A DNA stretch of 64,000 nt, taken from the NCBI GenBank assembly GCA_041751995.1, contig JBGSHY010000007.1:1-64000 (forward strand), read 5' to 3'. This stretch comes from JANMEX01 sp041751995. Lineage in GTDB: Bacteria; Pseudomonadota; Alphaproteobacteria; Rhizobiales; Rhizobiaceae. The notes beneath the pieces are model-generated. The model saw nothing but the letters and a program-made list of their open reading frames with translations, ran no database searches and was not told the DNA's origin. The translations under genes and the position numbers were made by a program. This document shows, piece after piece, positions 54,460 to 63,517 of the stretch (position 1 is its first letter; each line of letters opens with the position of its first letter).

Positions 54460-55662
54460 TTGACCGGTTACATCCAGGACATCTGTATTGTGGACGATGA
54501 TCCCGTTTTTGCCGCGGTGGCAGAAATGTTGTTGTTCAGCCTTGGCGCCAACTCTGTCAGGCAGGTGCCGAACACGCGGGAAGCGCTCGCGGATATCGCC
54601 AGGTCCAGTGATTGTGACAGCCTCATCATCATCAATCTGAATATGCCGGGTCTCGATGGCTTGGCTGTACTGCGTGAATTGTCCAATGCCCACTATGCGG
54701 GCTGGATAGCCATTTCAAGCGGCGAAACCCTTTCGATCCGCGAGTCAGCCTCGCGGCTGGCTGGGCTGCTTGGGCTTAAATATGCGGGTGAAGTCCAAAA
54801 GCCGGTGCGCGAAGGTGAGATGCGTTCCCTGTTCGAGACCATGGCCAAGAACGAGATGAACGTCGCCACCCAAATTGTTCAACCGTTCCGAAATTCGAAA
54901 ATTGTTGGATTGCGCCCTGTTTACCAGCCCAAGGTTGATGCGGTTTCCGGTGAGACGATCGGCGCTGAAACACTGATGCGGCTTGAAACAGATGAAGGCG
55001 ATTTGCTGTCGCCGTTCCAGCATATCGAGCGCCTCAGCCGCGAAGGCAAAATGACCGAAGAAACGTTGAAGTTTCTTGATCTTGTTCTTGCCGATATCGT
55101 GGATTGGAAAGCGGCCGGCCTTTTTCCGGTCATTTCATTCAACGCCCCGGCACCAGTGATTGAACATCCAGAATTTCTCGTCGATTTTGCCAGGAAAGTC
55201 CGGACCAGCGGTGTTTCTCCGTCACAGATCACCATCGAATTGACTGAAAGCGTTTTGCCCAATGATCCGGCAACGCTGGTTGAAACACTCACCCGCTTGC
55301 GCATGGCCGGGTTTGGCTTGGCATTGGATGATTTTGGCACCGGCATGGCCAATTTTGACATGCTGCGCATGTGCCCGTTCAGCGAGTTGAAAATCGACCG
55401 CGGCCTGGCGCAAGCCAGTGTTGTCGACCCGTTGTCATGCGGCATTATCGAAACCTGCGCCACAGTCTCGCGTGACCTTGGCATGACGCTGGTCGCCGAA
55501 GGCATTGAAACGGAGGCGCAGGAGTTGGCGCTGAAGCGCCTGGGTGTTGAAGTCTTTCAAGGCTTTCTGTTCGGTCGCGGCGTTCTGGCCGCCGAATTTG
55601 CCAAACGCCTTATGGACGAAGCGCCAGCCTTGATGCCCAATACAACAGCAGCGGTGCATTAA
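54460..55662 (+). CDS. Receiver-EAL (c-di-GMP phosphodiesterase-type) response protein
   Basis: 400-residue protein divergent from the hybrid kinase gene. N-terminal receiver: ICIVDDDPVFAA with its acidic pair, but the phosphoacceptor position reads IINLNMPGLDG, Asn (AAT at 54634-54636) where Asp is normal; the Lys in VQKPV is kept. The EAL domain starts at about residue 145, with GAETLMRLE instead of EAL, then ITIELTES, LALDDFGTGMANF, SELKIDRGL and FQGFLFGRG. The metal and catalytic residues look present, so phosphodiesterase activity is possible. TTG start chosen for GGGGAG upstream; a GTG at 54376 is an alternative. Confidence 0.85.
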   Translation: MTGYIQDICIVDDDPVFAAVAEMLLFSLGANSVRQVPNTREALADIARSSDCDSLIIINLNMPGLDGLAVLRELSNAHYAGWIAISSGETLSIRESASRLAGLLGLKYAGEVQKPVREGEMRSLFETMAKNEMNVATQIVQPFRNSKIVGLRPVYQPKVDAVSGETIGAETLMRLETDEGDLLSPFQHIERLSREGKMTEETLKFLDLVLADIVDWKAAGLFPVISFNAPAPVIEHPEFLVDFARKVRTSGVSPSQITIELTESVLPNDPATLVETLTRLRMAGFGLALDDFGTGMANFDMLRMCPFSELKIDRGLAQASVVDPLSCGIIETCATVSRDLGMTLVAEGIETEAQELALKRLGVEVFQGFLFGRGVLAAEFAKRLMDEAPALMPNTTAAVH

Positions 55663-55693
55663 TTAGCGGCTACCCCGCCGGATGCCACCGCGC

Positions 55694-56638
55694 TTAGTTC
55701 GCGGGCTTGGCCAGTCGCAGATATTTCTCCAGCACCAGATATGACAGCAGGTCCTCGCGGCGCCTGTTGCGGAATTGCGCCACATAGGCGTGCGCGTTCC
55801 CAACAATTGCCTCCACCTCTCTTGGGTTGGCTTCGTAGTGGTCAATCACGTTTTTCAAATCGGAAAAATCGTCATTTACCCGGGCGTAGTGGACGCCGGG
55901 CACAAGCATGCTCTCGGCATACCAGGTTTCAAACTTAGGCGCTGGCATGATGCATAGAGAGTTGGACGCCATGATCCATCTCAGATTCGTGGCGACATCA
56001 TTCCCTTCGATTGAAATAATGTACCGGAACCGGAGTTGACTTTCGCGGCTCATGAAGTTTTCCATTTTTCTTGGTTTCCCCCGGCGCGGTGCTCCGATAT
56101 CGGCAACGTCACAGTATGGCTTGCCCGCATGACCTTCAATCAGGGCGCTCCGGGCCACATTGTTCATGACACCCCGCCAAACCGCCATTGGCCGCTTTTG
56201 CGCGATGGAATAGGGGTCGCGCAGGAAATCATAGTGGCGCAGGCGGTCAAGTTTCATGATGACCGAATTTCGGTTGTCCCCGTCGGTGGGCCTGCTTTTA
56301 ACGATCGCCGGTTCATTCGGAACGTTAGTGACATCGCCAAATACATATCGTAATTTCTCTTTTGGATTGAAGCAGTTGGCGTATAATTTCAGGTCGAAAT
56401 AGTAAAACGTCCGCTTTCGTGAAATCGCGCTGATCGAAACGCCGTTTACAAGAGTGAATTCGCTTTCAAGCTTGTTGTAACTGTCAAGCCGCGCCTTCTC
56501 GGCCTTTGTCAGAGGCTGGCGCTCCAACTCGGCCAAAAACTGCTTTTTGCGCCATTGATGCAGACGTTGCGGCATCGCGTCCAAAACGCCATTTATGGCA
56601 TAGTAAGCCACGCGCCGCGCCACGTTATGCAATGCCAT
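55694..56638 (-). CDS. Glycosyltransferase family 90-like (LpsA/CAP10)
   Basis: 314-residue protein. The region from PMAVWRGVMNNVARSALIEG through RFRYIISIEGNDVATNLRWI and APKFETWYAESMLVPGVHYA matches the GT90 family, whose bacterial members transfer sugars to LPS. The WRG and SIEGND motifs are the most telling. No signal peptide or membrane segment is evident. It converges with the EAL gene and lies divergent from the two Tad-domain genes. Confidence 0.85.
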   Translation of the reverse strand: MALHNVARRVAYYAINGVLDAMPQRLHQWRKKQFLAELERQPLTKAEKARLDSYNKLESEFTLVNGVSISAISRKRTFYYFDLKLYANCFNPKEKLRYVFGDVTNVPNEPAIVKSRPTDGDNRNSVIMKLDRLRHYDFLRDPYSIAQKRPMAVWRGVMNNVARSALIEGHAGKPYCDVADIGAPRRGKPRKMENFMSRESQLRFRYIISIEGNDVATNLRWIMASNSLCIMPAPKFETWYAESMLVPGVHYARVNDDFSDLKNVIDHYEANPREVEAIVGNAHAYVAQFRNRRREDLLSYLVLEKYLRLAKPAN

Positions 56639-56823
56639 TTGTCATTCCAAATTCATTTGGACCTATTGCTGCTGACATTAGTTTGACCGGGCTTGATTTG
56701 TAAGTCGCCAGTTTTTGCTTTTTCAGTTGGGCAAAGTTTTCAAACCCGGGAAAACTGACCGTTTGGTTCAATTTACCGGGAGCATTTCACCGCGCCTTAA
56801 GCCTTGTGTGCCATTTTGGTTCG

Positions 56824-58089
56824 ATGAAGTTCTGCAAAGCCGCATCGTTGGTCTGTCGATTTGCGCATTCACGCGCCGGGAACTTTGCGTCAATTTTTGC
56901 GATTGCCGCGCCCCTGCTGCTTGGCTTGACCGGCGGCGCCATCGATTTGATGATCTATAACCAGCAGCAATCCGACATGCAGAATGCTGCGGATGCGGCT
57001 GTTTTGGCCGCAACCAGGGAGGCGTCTCTCAAAAGCTGGTCACAGGGCGAAGTGGAGTCTGTCGCCCGGTCTTATGTCGAAAGTGAAATGTCAGACGCCG
57101 GCATTTCCGCCACAGCGCAGTTCGACATCAAGACAATCGTCGACAACGTTGCCAAAAAGGTGTCGATCACGGTCGACATGGACCAGCACAACTATTTCCT
57201 GCTTGGTTATTTCCGCAAGAATCCGCAAATCCGCGTTACAGCTGCTGCAAGCCTGTCGTCTGAAACGCCGGTTTGCATGATTGCGCTGGATCCATCGACG
57301 TCCAGAGCCGTGGATATTGTTGACGACGCGAGTTTGCTGGCGGACGGCTGCGCCGCTTTTTCAAACTCGACGGCGAAAGACGGTTTGTATGTTGCATCGA
57401 AAGCGTCTGTAAAATCCGCCTACACCTGCAGCGCGGGCGGATTTGGCTCCGGTGTATCCGTGTTTTCGCCTGCTCCGACGACAGATTGTCCGCCGGTGCC
57501 GGACCCGCTTGACAAGCGCCAGCAGCCGACCGTTGGCAGCTGTGACCACACTGATTTCTCGGTCAAGAATACGACAGCTACGATCAATCCGGGAGTCTAT
57601 TGCGGTGGCTTGCTGATAGACAACAAAGCGATCGTCACCATGAAGCCAGGCGTCTATATCATCAACGGTGGAAAACTGGAGACCAAGAACAATGGGTCCC
57701 TCACCGGGGACGGCGTTACGATCTTTTTCACCGGGAAAGACGGCAGTATGGAACTGGATGGCTCGTCGATCACCAATCTCAAGGCTCCGGCTTCGGGTCC
57801 GACGGCCGGACTGCTGCTGTTCCAAGACCGTGCCATGGCGCTGACGGAGTTTGAAATATCGTCCAAGTCTGCGGCCCAGTTGCTCGGTACGATTTATCTG
57901 CCCAATGGACATCTCAAGCTGAAAGCGCCTGGCAAGGTGGCGGACCAGTCAGCGTTTACTGTCGTCGTTGTAAGGTCGTTGGAAGTTGGTTCGAGCACAA
58001 AAATGTACCTGAACTCCAACTACAGCGCGACCACTGTTCCGGTCCCTGCGGGTCTTGGGCCGTCAAGAACGATCAATCTTGTGAACTGA
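56824..58089 (+). CDS. Tad-domain surface protein with beta-helix-like C-terminal region (copy 1)
   Basis: 421-residue envelope protein. The N-terminal anchor SRAGNFASIFAIAAPLLLGL and then GGAIDLMIYNQQQSDMQNAA matches the Tad/TadG N-terminal domain (PF13400). The rest is predicted exported: a cysteine-containing part (TCSAGGFGSGV, CPPVPDP) followed by short beta-strand rungs (GVYCGGLLIDNKAIVTMKPG, GVYIINGGKLETKNNGSL) resembling a right-handed beta-helix. No tad pilus locus is in the window. The next gene is a clear paralogue. Function unknown, surface or pilus-associated by its domains. Confidence 0.8.
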   Translation: MKFCKAASLVCRFAHSRAGNFASIFAIAAPLLLGLTGGAIDLMIYNQQQSDMQNAADAAVLAATREASLKSWSQGEVESVARSYVESEMSDAGISATAQFDIKTIVDNVAKKVSITVDMDQHNYFLLGYFRKNPQIRVTAAASLSSETPVCMIALDPSTSRAVDIVDDASLLADGCAAFSNSTAKDGLYVASKASVKSAYTCSAGGFGSGVSVFSPAPTTDCPPVPDPLDKRQQPTVGSCDHTDFSVKNTTATINPGVYCGGLLIDNKAIVTMKPGVYIINGGKLETKNNGSLTGDGVTIFFTGKDGSMELDGSSITNLKAPASGPTAGLLLFQDRAMALTEFEISSKSAAQLLGTIYLPNGHLKLKAPGKVADQSAFTVVVVRSLEVGSSTKMYLNSNYSATTVPVPAGLGPSRTINLVN

Positions 58090-58191
58090 TTGGCCGCCAG
58101 GACGACCTTCACGCAACTAAAACGCATGGTTGCGTAAAATTTTATTGATCCGGGAAATTCTCCTTTATTGGCCGTGGGTTATCGTGGGTGA

Positions 58192-59499
58192 ATGGATTTT
58201 CGCACGCTCGCAGCCCAACTGGTGGCAATGGCAAAGGACAAGGCCGGCAATTTTGCCGCCGGCTTTGCCATCCTTGTTCCGATGCTGCTTGGCGTTGCCG
58301 GCGGCGCTGTCGATATGGCCGCATACCATCGCAACATGCAGCGGATGCAGGACGCGGCCGACATGGCTGCGCTCGCCGCTGCACGCGAAGGATCGCTCAA
58401 AGGCTGGGATGAACAGATCGCAGCCTCGATTGCCGCCACTTTCGCCTCCGAGAATCTGGGATTGCCTGTACCGGATTTGGCGGGCGCCAAAATGGCGGCA
58501 ATGTCTTCGCCATCTGGACAGTTGCAGATCGCAACTGCGGTTGACGCTCCGAACAAGACAGTCAAAGTCACGCTGGAAATGGACTATTACCCCTATTTCT
58601 TTCTTGGCTATTTCCGCAGCAGCCCGCAAATCCGGGTGACCGCGCAAGCGAATGTTGCAGGCGAAATGAACATTTGCGTCATCGGATTGGACCCAAGCGC
58701 ATCAGGCACTCTGCAATTGACCGGCACCTCCAAGGTCACCGCGCCCAATTGCGCAATCATGTCGAACTCCGTTTCGACAGACGGGTTCATCGCAAAAGAC
58801 AATTCGCTGCTGACGTCTGACTACAATTGCTCGGCGGGCGGTGTCGTGGGTGCGGCCAAGAATTTCACCACCAATCCGACAACCGATTGCCGCCCGGTTG
58901 CGGATCCACTTGCGGCGCGCGGCATCCCGCCAGCTGCATCATGCAACTACACCAACAAGGTGGTTTCCGGTTTTGTCACCGTGTTGTCGCCCGGCGTGTA
59001 TTGCGGCGGAATCAACATCAAGGACAAGGCGAACGTCCTGTTCAAGGCGGGCACCTATGTCATCAAGGATGGTGAGTTGAAATCCAATCTTGGCGGCATT
59101 TCCGCAGGCAAGGGCGTGACGTTTGTCTTTGTCGGTGAAGGCAGCCGTTTTGCCTTTGACGCAACTACGACGATCAGTTTTTCCGCCCCGGAAACCGGCT
59201 CGTATGCGGGAATCCTGTTCTACCAGGATCCGGCGATGGTCAACATGCTGACCTATGAAATCTCGTCGGTGAAGGCCGGTCTTCTGCTTGGCACAATCTA
59301 TCTCCCCAACGGCACTTTCAAGGTCCACGCAGCCAACAAGGTTGGTGAGCAGTCCGCGTATACGGTGATCGTCGCGCGCAAGCTTGACATCGGTTCGGCT
59401 GCTGATCTGGTCATCAACGCCGATTATGCCGCCACCAAAGTCCCGGTGCCAAATGGCGTTGGCCCACTCGGCAAAGGCAACGCACGGCTGACGAATTGA
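58192..59499 (+). CDS. Tad-domain surface protein with beta-helix-like C-terminal region (copy 2)
   Basis: 435-residue paralogue of the preceding gene with the same plan: anchor AGNFAAGFAILVPMLLGVAG, VDMAAYHRNMQRMQDAADMA, then a cysteine-bearing segment (DYNCSAGGVVG, TTDCRPVADP) and beta rungs (SPGVYCGGINIKDKANVLFK, GTYVIKDGELKSNLGG), ending in LLLGTIYLPNGTFKVHAANK. Similarity to copy 1 extends over the full length, consistent with tandem duplication and divergence. The 102-bp gap may hold its own ribosome site. Confidence 0.82.
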   Translation: MDFRTLAAQLVAMAKDKAGNFAAGFAILVPMLLGVAGGAVDMAAYHRNMQRMQDAADMAALAAAREGSLKGWDEQIAASIAATFASENLGLPVPDLAGAKMAAMSSPSGQLQIATAVDAPNKTVKVTLEMDYYPYFFLGYFRSSPQIRVTAQANVAGEMNICVIGLDPSASGTLQLTGTSKVTAPNCAIMSNSVSTDGFIAKDNSLLTSDYNCSAGGVVGAAKNFTTNPTTDCRPVADPLAARGIPPAASCNYTNKVVSGFVTVLSPGVYCGGINIKDKANVLFKAGTYVIKDGELKSNLGGISAGKGVTFVFVGEGSRFAFDATTTISFSAPETGSYAGILFYQDPAMVNMLTYEISSVKAGLLLGTIYLPNGTFKVHAANKVGEQSAYTVIVARKLDIGSAADLVINADYAATKVPVPNGVGPLGKGNARLTN

Positions 59500-59656
59500 T
59501 GTCCCGTGATTGAGCCGTAAACAATCCTCTGAACTTCCCTAACGGCGCATTGCAATCATTGTATCTTCCCGCTTAGACTTTGATCTCTGATGTATCGTTA
59601 CAGGTCGCGCAGCGTCATGTGCGACTGCCGCCAAAACCAGTGAACGGGAGGACACA

Positions 59657-60712
59657 ATGGCATCGACAATCAAAGGCCCCGGAATTTTTCTTGCGCAGTT
59701 TGCGGGAGACGCCAAGCCGTTCAACTCGCTGCCCGCCATAACCAAATGGGCTGCCTCGCTCGGCTACAAGGGCGTGCAGATCCCGACATGGGATGGCCGC
59801 CTGTTCGACCTGGCGAAGGCCGCTTCGTCCAAGACCTACTGCGACGAAGTGAAGGGCATCTGCAGCGACGCGGGCGTCGAGATCACCGAACTGTCAACCC
59901 ATCTTCAGGGCCAACTGGTCGCCGTCAATCCGGCCTATGATCTTGCCTTCGACGCCTTTGCGCCGAAGGAAGTGCACGGCAAGCCGAAGGCGCGGCAGGC
60001 ATGGGCGACCGAGCAGGTGATGCTCGCCGCGAAGGCCTCACGCAACCTTGGCCTCGACTGCACCGTCTCCTTCACCGGCGCCTTGTCATGGCCCTATGTC
60101 TATCCATGGCCGCAGCGTCCGGAAGGACTGATCGAAGAATCCTTCAAGGAGCTAGCCAAGCGCTGGAAGCCGATCCTCAACGCTTATGACGACGCGGGCG
60201 TCGATGTTGCCTATGAGATCCATCCGGGCGAAGACGTGTTCGACGGCGCGACGTTCGAGATGTTTCTGGACGCTCTCAAGGGTCACAAGCGCTGCAACAT
60301 CAACTACGATCCGTCGCACTTTGTCCTGATGCAGCTCGATTATCTCGCCTTCATTGACATCTACCATGAGCGGATCAAGGCGTTCCACGCCAAGGATGCC
60401 GAGTTCAATCCCGACGGCCGGCAGGGCGTCTATTCCGGCTATCAGCCTTGGATCAATCGTGCGGGCCGCTTCCGGTCGCTTGGCGACGGGCAGGTGGATT
60501 TCTCCGGCATCTTCTCCAAGCTTTCCCAATACAATTATTCGTCATGGGCGGTGCTTGAATGGGAATGCTGCCTCAAGCATCCGGAAGACGGCGCAGCCGA
60601 GGGCGCGCCGTTCATTTCCAACCACATCATCCGCGTTACAGAAAAGGCGTTTGACGATTTCGCCGGCGCTGCCCGCGACACCAAACAGATCAAGAAAATG
60701 CTGGGGCTTTAA
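59657..60712 (+). CDS. Sugar phosphate isomerase/epimerase-like TIM-barrel protein
   Basis: 351-residue xylose-isomerase-like TIM barrel. It has the pattern GYKGVQIPTWDG, the Glu/His-rich metal site (VAYEIHPGEDVFDGATFEMF, NINYDPSHFVLMQLDYL, FHAKDAEF) and a C-terminal SWAVLEWECC. Members isomerise, epimerise or dehydrate sugars or inositol derivatives. GGGAGG lies eight bases before the ATG. It is followed four bases later by a Gfo/Idh/MocA gene, so the pair works on one substrate. Confidence 0.92.
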   Translation: MASTIKGPGIFLAQFAGDAKPFNSLPAITKWAASLGYKGVQIPTWDGRLFDLAKAASSKTYCDEVKGICSDAGVEITELSTHLQGQLVAVNPAYDLAFDAFAPKEVHGKPKARQAWATEQVMLAAKASRNLGLDCTVSFTGALSWPYVYPWPQRPEGLIEESFKELAKRWKPILNAYDDAGVDVAYEIHPGEDVFDGATFEMFLDALKGHKRCNINYDPSHFVLMQLDYLAFIDIYHERIKAFHAKDAEFNPDGRQGVYSGYQPWINRAGRFRSLGDGQVDFSGIFSKLSQYNYSSWAVLEWECCLKHPEDGAAEGAPFISNHIIRVTEKAFDDFAGAARDTKQIKKMLGL

Positions 60713-60715
60713 ATC

Positions 60716-61888
60716 ATGGCAATCGAGGGCTCAAAAGTCACATGCACATCGAAAATCAGGCTGGGCATGGTCGGTGGCGGGCAGGGGGCGTTCATCGGCG
60801 CTGTCCACCGCATCGCTGCGCGCATTGATGGCGAGTATGAACTTGTCGCCGGTGCGCTGTCATCCGATGCCGCCCGCGCTGCCGCCTCCGCTGCCGAACT
60901 CGGCATTGATGCCTCGCGCTCCTATGCATCGTTCGCGGAGATGGCCAAAGCTGAAGCCAAGCGCCCGGACGGTATCGAAGCGGTCGCCATCGTCACGCCC
61001 AACCATGTCCACTTTCCCGCCGCCAAAGCGTTTCTGGAAGCGGGCATCCATGTCATCTGCGACAAGCCGCTGACTTCGACACTGCCGGATGCCAAGAAGC
61101 TCGCCGCCATTGCCACCAAATCCGGCAAGCTGTTTGTGCTGACGCACAATTACACCGGCTATCCGATGGTCCGTCAGGCGCGCGAAATGGTGCAGAAGGG
61201 CTTGCTCGGGCAAATCCGCCTTGTGCAAGCTGAGTATCCGCAGGACTGGCTAACCGAGGCGATTGAACAGACCGGCCAGAAGCAGGCGGCCTGGCGCACC
61301 GACCCGAAACAATCAGGTGCCGGCGGTTCCACAGGCGACATCGGCACCCATGCCTACAATCTCGGCTGCTTCGTGTCTGGTCTCGAACTTGTCGAACTCT
61401 CCGCCGATCTTGACAGTTTCGTGCCCGGCCGCCAACTGGATGACAACGGCCACATCATGCTGCGCTACAAGGGTGGCGCCAAGGGCATGATCTGGTGCAG
61501 CCAGGTCGCCCCCGGCCATGAGAACGGCCTCAAGGTCCGTGTTTACGGTACCAAGGGCGGGCTCGAATGGGTGCAGGCTGATCCGAACTATCTCTGGTAC
61601 ACGCCGTTCGGCCAGCCGAAGCAGCTGATCACCCGCGGCGGCGCCGGCTCCGGCCCTGCCGCAGCCCGCGTGACCCGCATCCCCTCCGGCCACCCGGAAG
61701 GCTATCTCGAAGGCTTCGCCAACATCTACTCAGAGGCCGCAAAAGCCATCCGCGCCGTGCGCAAAAAGGGCGGCAAGGTTCCAAAGGATGTTGTCTATCC
61801 GACAGTAGAAGATGGTGTCGCCGGTGTCGCGTTCGTCGAAGCCTGTGTGAAGTCGTCGAAGAAGAACGGGGCCTGGACGAAGCCGTAA
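60716..61888 (+). CDS. Gfo/Idh/MocA-family oxidoreductase
   Basis: 390-residue NAD(P)-dependent oxidoreductase. Rossmann motif MVGGGQGAFIGAVHRIAARI, then IVTPNHVHFPAAKAFLEAG, and the Lys motif VICDKPLTSTL (catalytic Lys kept). GGSTGDIGTHAYNLGCFVSG marks the second-domain active site. Pairs with the TIM-barrel gene upstream as in inositol or sugar oxidation modules. Substrate not determinable here. Confidence 0.95.
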   Translation: MAIEGSKVTCTSKIRLGMVGGGQGAFIGAVHRIAARIDGEYELVAGALSSDAARAAASAAELGIDASRSYASFAEMAKAEAKRPDGIEAVAIVTPNHVHFPAAKAFLEAGIHVICDKPLTSTLPDAKKLAAIATKSGKLFVLTHNYTGYPMVRQAREMVQKGLLGQIRLVQAEYPQDWLTEAIEQTGQKQAAWRTDPKQSGAGGSTGDIGTHAYNLGCFVSGLELVELSADLDSFVPGRQLDDNGHIMLRYKGGAKGMIWCSQVAPGHENGLKVRVYGTKGGLEWVQADPNYLWYTPFGQPKQLITRGGAGSGPAAARVTRIPSGHPEGYLEGFANIYSEAAKAIRAVRKKGGKVPKDVVYPTVEDGVAGVAFVEACVKSSKKNGAWTKP

Positions 61889-61892
61889 GGCA

Positions 61893-61934
61893 CTCCTTCC
61901 TCGCCCCACACTGTATTTAGGGACGAGGAAGGAG
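61893..61934. terminator. Inverted repeat after the oxidoreductase gene
   Basis: CTCCTTCCTCG (61893-61903) and CGAGGAAGGAG (61924-61934) form an 11-bp stem with a 20-nt loop, five bases after the stop codon. The T tail is weak, so termination may be rho-dependent or the hairpin may protect the 3' end. Confidence 0.55.
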
Positions 61935-62331
61935 CTATTCTATCCACGCAAGTGGCAATATCAACTCATTGAAATCCTTGAAACTTCTGATTTTTCGATA
62001 CCAGTTTGTCCACCGCTCCAAAACTTCCCGCATAATCGCTATGCTCTTTGCAAAGGGAACGCGGGATCATGATCCGGGTGAACGTGGCAAAGGCCGGTGC
62101 TTTGTTGGCGAGCCTCGGAAACTCGCTGGGCGATGAGCCCCCAAGCAAAGGCGCTAAAGGTTTGTTGAGAGCCGGCGCAAGAACACCGGACGGGGTGTGT
62201 GGCGATGTCACATACTTAAAACCATCAGAGGCAGGACCACGCACCCTGTTTCCCAACCTCATCCCGAGCGGGTCGAGGGGGCTTTGACAATAGCCAGACC
62301 GGATACGGGGCGTGGCGCTGGAAAACTGCGC
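61935..62331. other. Intergenic stretch without a supported gene
   Basis: About 400 bp between the oxidoreductase gene and the second CoA-transferase. Short open frames exist on both strands but none has a ribosome site or recognisable composition. I see no promoter pair, tRNA or repeat that I would defend. Confidence 0.6.
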
Positions 62332-63516
62332 TTACTTTGGCGAAGCCTCCAGCCTTGCCAGTTCCGCCAGCACCTCGTCCGTGTGTTGTCCCAATCTCGG
62401 AGATGGTGTGTCATAGCGCAATGGTGTCTCCGACATCAGGATCGGCGTGCGCACGCCGGGGATGGCGTTGCCTTCGAAATCCTTCAGATCAATGCGCATG
62501 CCGCGCGCCCTGATTTGCGGGTCTGCAAACATCTCTCCGATCGTGTTGATCGTGCCGACCGGAACCGCATGGCCTTCACAGGCGGCAAGCAATTCCGACT
62601 TGGTGAATTTCGCCGCGGCCGGGGCAATGTGGGTGCGCAGTTCAACGCGGTTGGCGACGCGGCCTTCGTTGGTGGCAAAGCGCGGGTCGGCGGGCAGGTC
62701 ATCCAGCCCGAGGATTTTGCAGGCCCGCTCGAACTGGCCGTCATTGCCCACGGCAAGAATGACATGCCCGTTCGACGCTGCAATCACTTCATAGGGTGCA
62801 ATGTTCGGGTTTTCGTTGCCGATGCGCACTGGCGAAACGCCGGTCGCCAAATAATTCATGTTCTGGTTGGCGAGCACGCCGGCCTGCGTATCCAGAAGCG
62901 CCATGTCGATATGCTGACCATGGCCGGTCGCCTCCGCGTGACGCAGGGCGGCCAGAATGCCGATGACCGAATAGACGCCGGTAAAAAGGTCTGCGACTGC
63001 GACGCCAACCTTCATCGGCAGCCCGCGGCTTTCGCCGGTGATCGACATCAGGCCGGACATGCCTTGCACAATGAAGTCATAACCCGCCAGCGGCGCATCG
63101 GGTCCGGTATGGCCAAAACCGGTGATCGAGCAGTAAACCAGCTTCGGATTGATTTTCCTCAGGCTGTAATAATCAAGCCCATATTTGGTCAGGCCGCCGG
63201 TCTTGAAGTTCTCGATTATGATGTCCGACTGTGCCGCCAGCCGACGCACAAAGTCCTGGCCTTCCGGCGTCTTCAGATCCGCCGTCACCGAGCGCTTGTT
63301 GCGGTTGACGCCGTGATAGTAGGCGGCATCGAGCGCATCGCCGTCCGCGCCGGTGATAAAGGGCGGCCCCCATGAGCGGGTGTCATCGCCGCCATCAGGG
63401 TTTTCGACCTTGATCACGTCGGCGCCAAGGTCGGCAAGTGTCTGGCCCGCCCAGGGGCCGGCAAGGATGCGTGCGAGTTCCAGGACGCGCACGCCCTTCA
63501 GTGGTGCTTGAGCCAT
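62332..63516 (-). CDS. CaiB/BaiF-type (family III) CoA-transferase, second copy
   Basis: 394-residue CoA-transferase, similar in family to the one at 29357 but distinct in sequence. Motifs: LELARILAGPWAGQTLADLG, IIIENFKTGGLTKYGLDY, SITGFGHTGPDAPLAGYDFI with the catalytic Asp, and GLPMKVGVAVADLFTGVYSV. Start at 63516 chosen because MAQAPLKGVRVLELA begins the fold; an earlier in-frame start at 63636 would overlap the TerC gene. It lies one base after the TerC stop codon, so they share a transcript. Confidence 0.93.
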   Translation of the reverse strand: MAQAPLKGVRVLELARILAGPWAGQTLADLGADVIKVENPDGGDDTRSWGPPFITGADGDALDAAYYHGVNRNKRSVTADLKTPEGQDFVRRLAAQSDIIIENFKTGGLTKYGLDYYSLRKINPKLVYCSITGFGHTGPDAPLAGYDFIVQGMSGLMSITGESRGLPMKVGVAVADLFTGVYSVIGILAALRHAEATGHGQHIDMALLDTQAGVLANQNMNYLATGVSPVRIGNENPNIAPYEVIAASNGHVILAVGNDGQFERACKILGLDDLPADPRFATNEGRVANRVELRTHIAPAAAKFTKSELLAACEGHAVPVGTINTIGEMFADPQIRARGMRIDLKDFEGNAIPGVRTPILMSETPLRYDTPSPRLGQHTDEVLAELARLEASPK

Positions 63517-63517
63517 A

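Noticed and set aside
61935..62331. Short open frames in the gap before the second CoA-transferase
   Set aside because: No ribosome site, no recognisable domain, and frames on both strands are similar in length.
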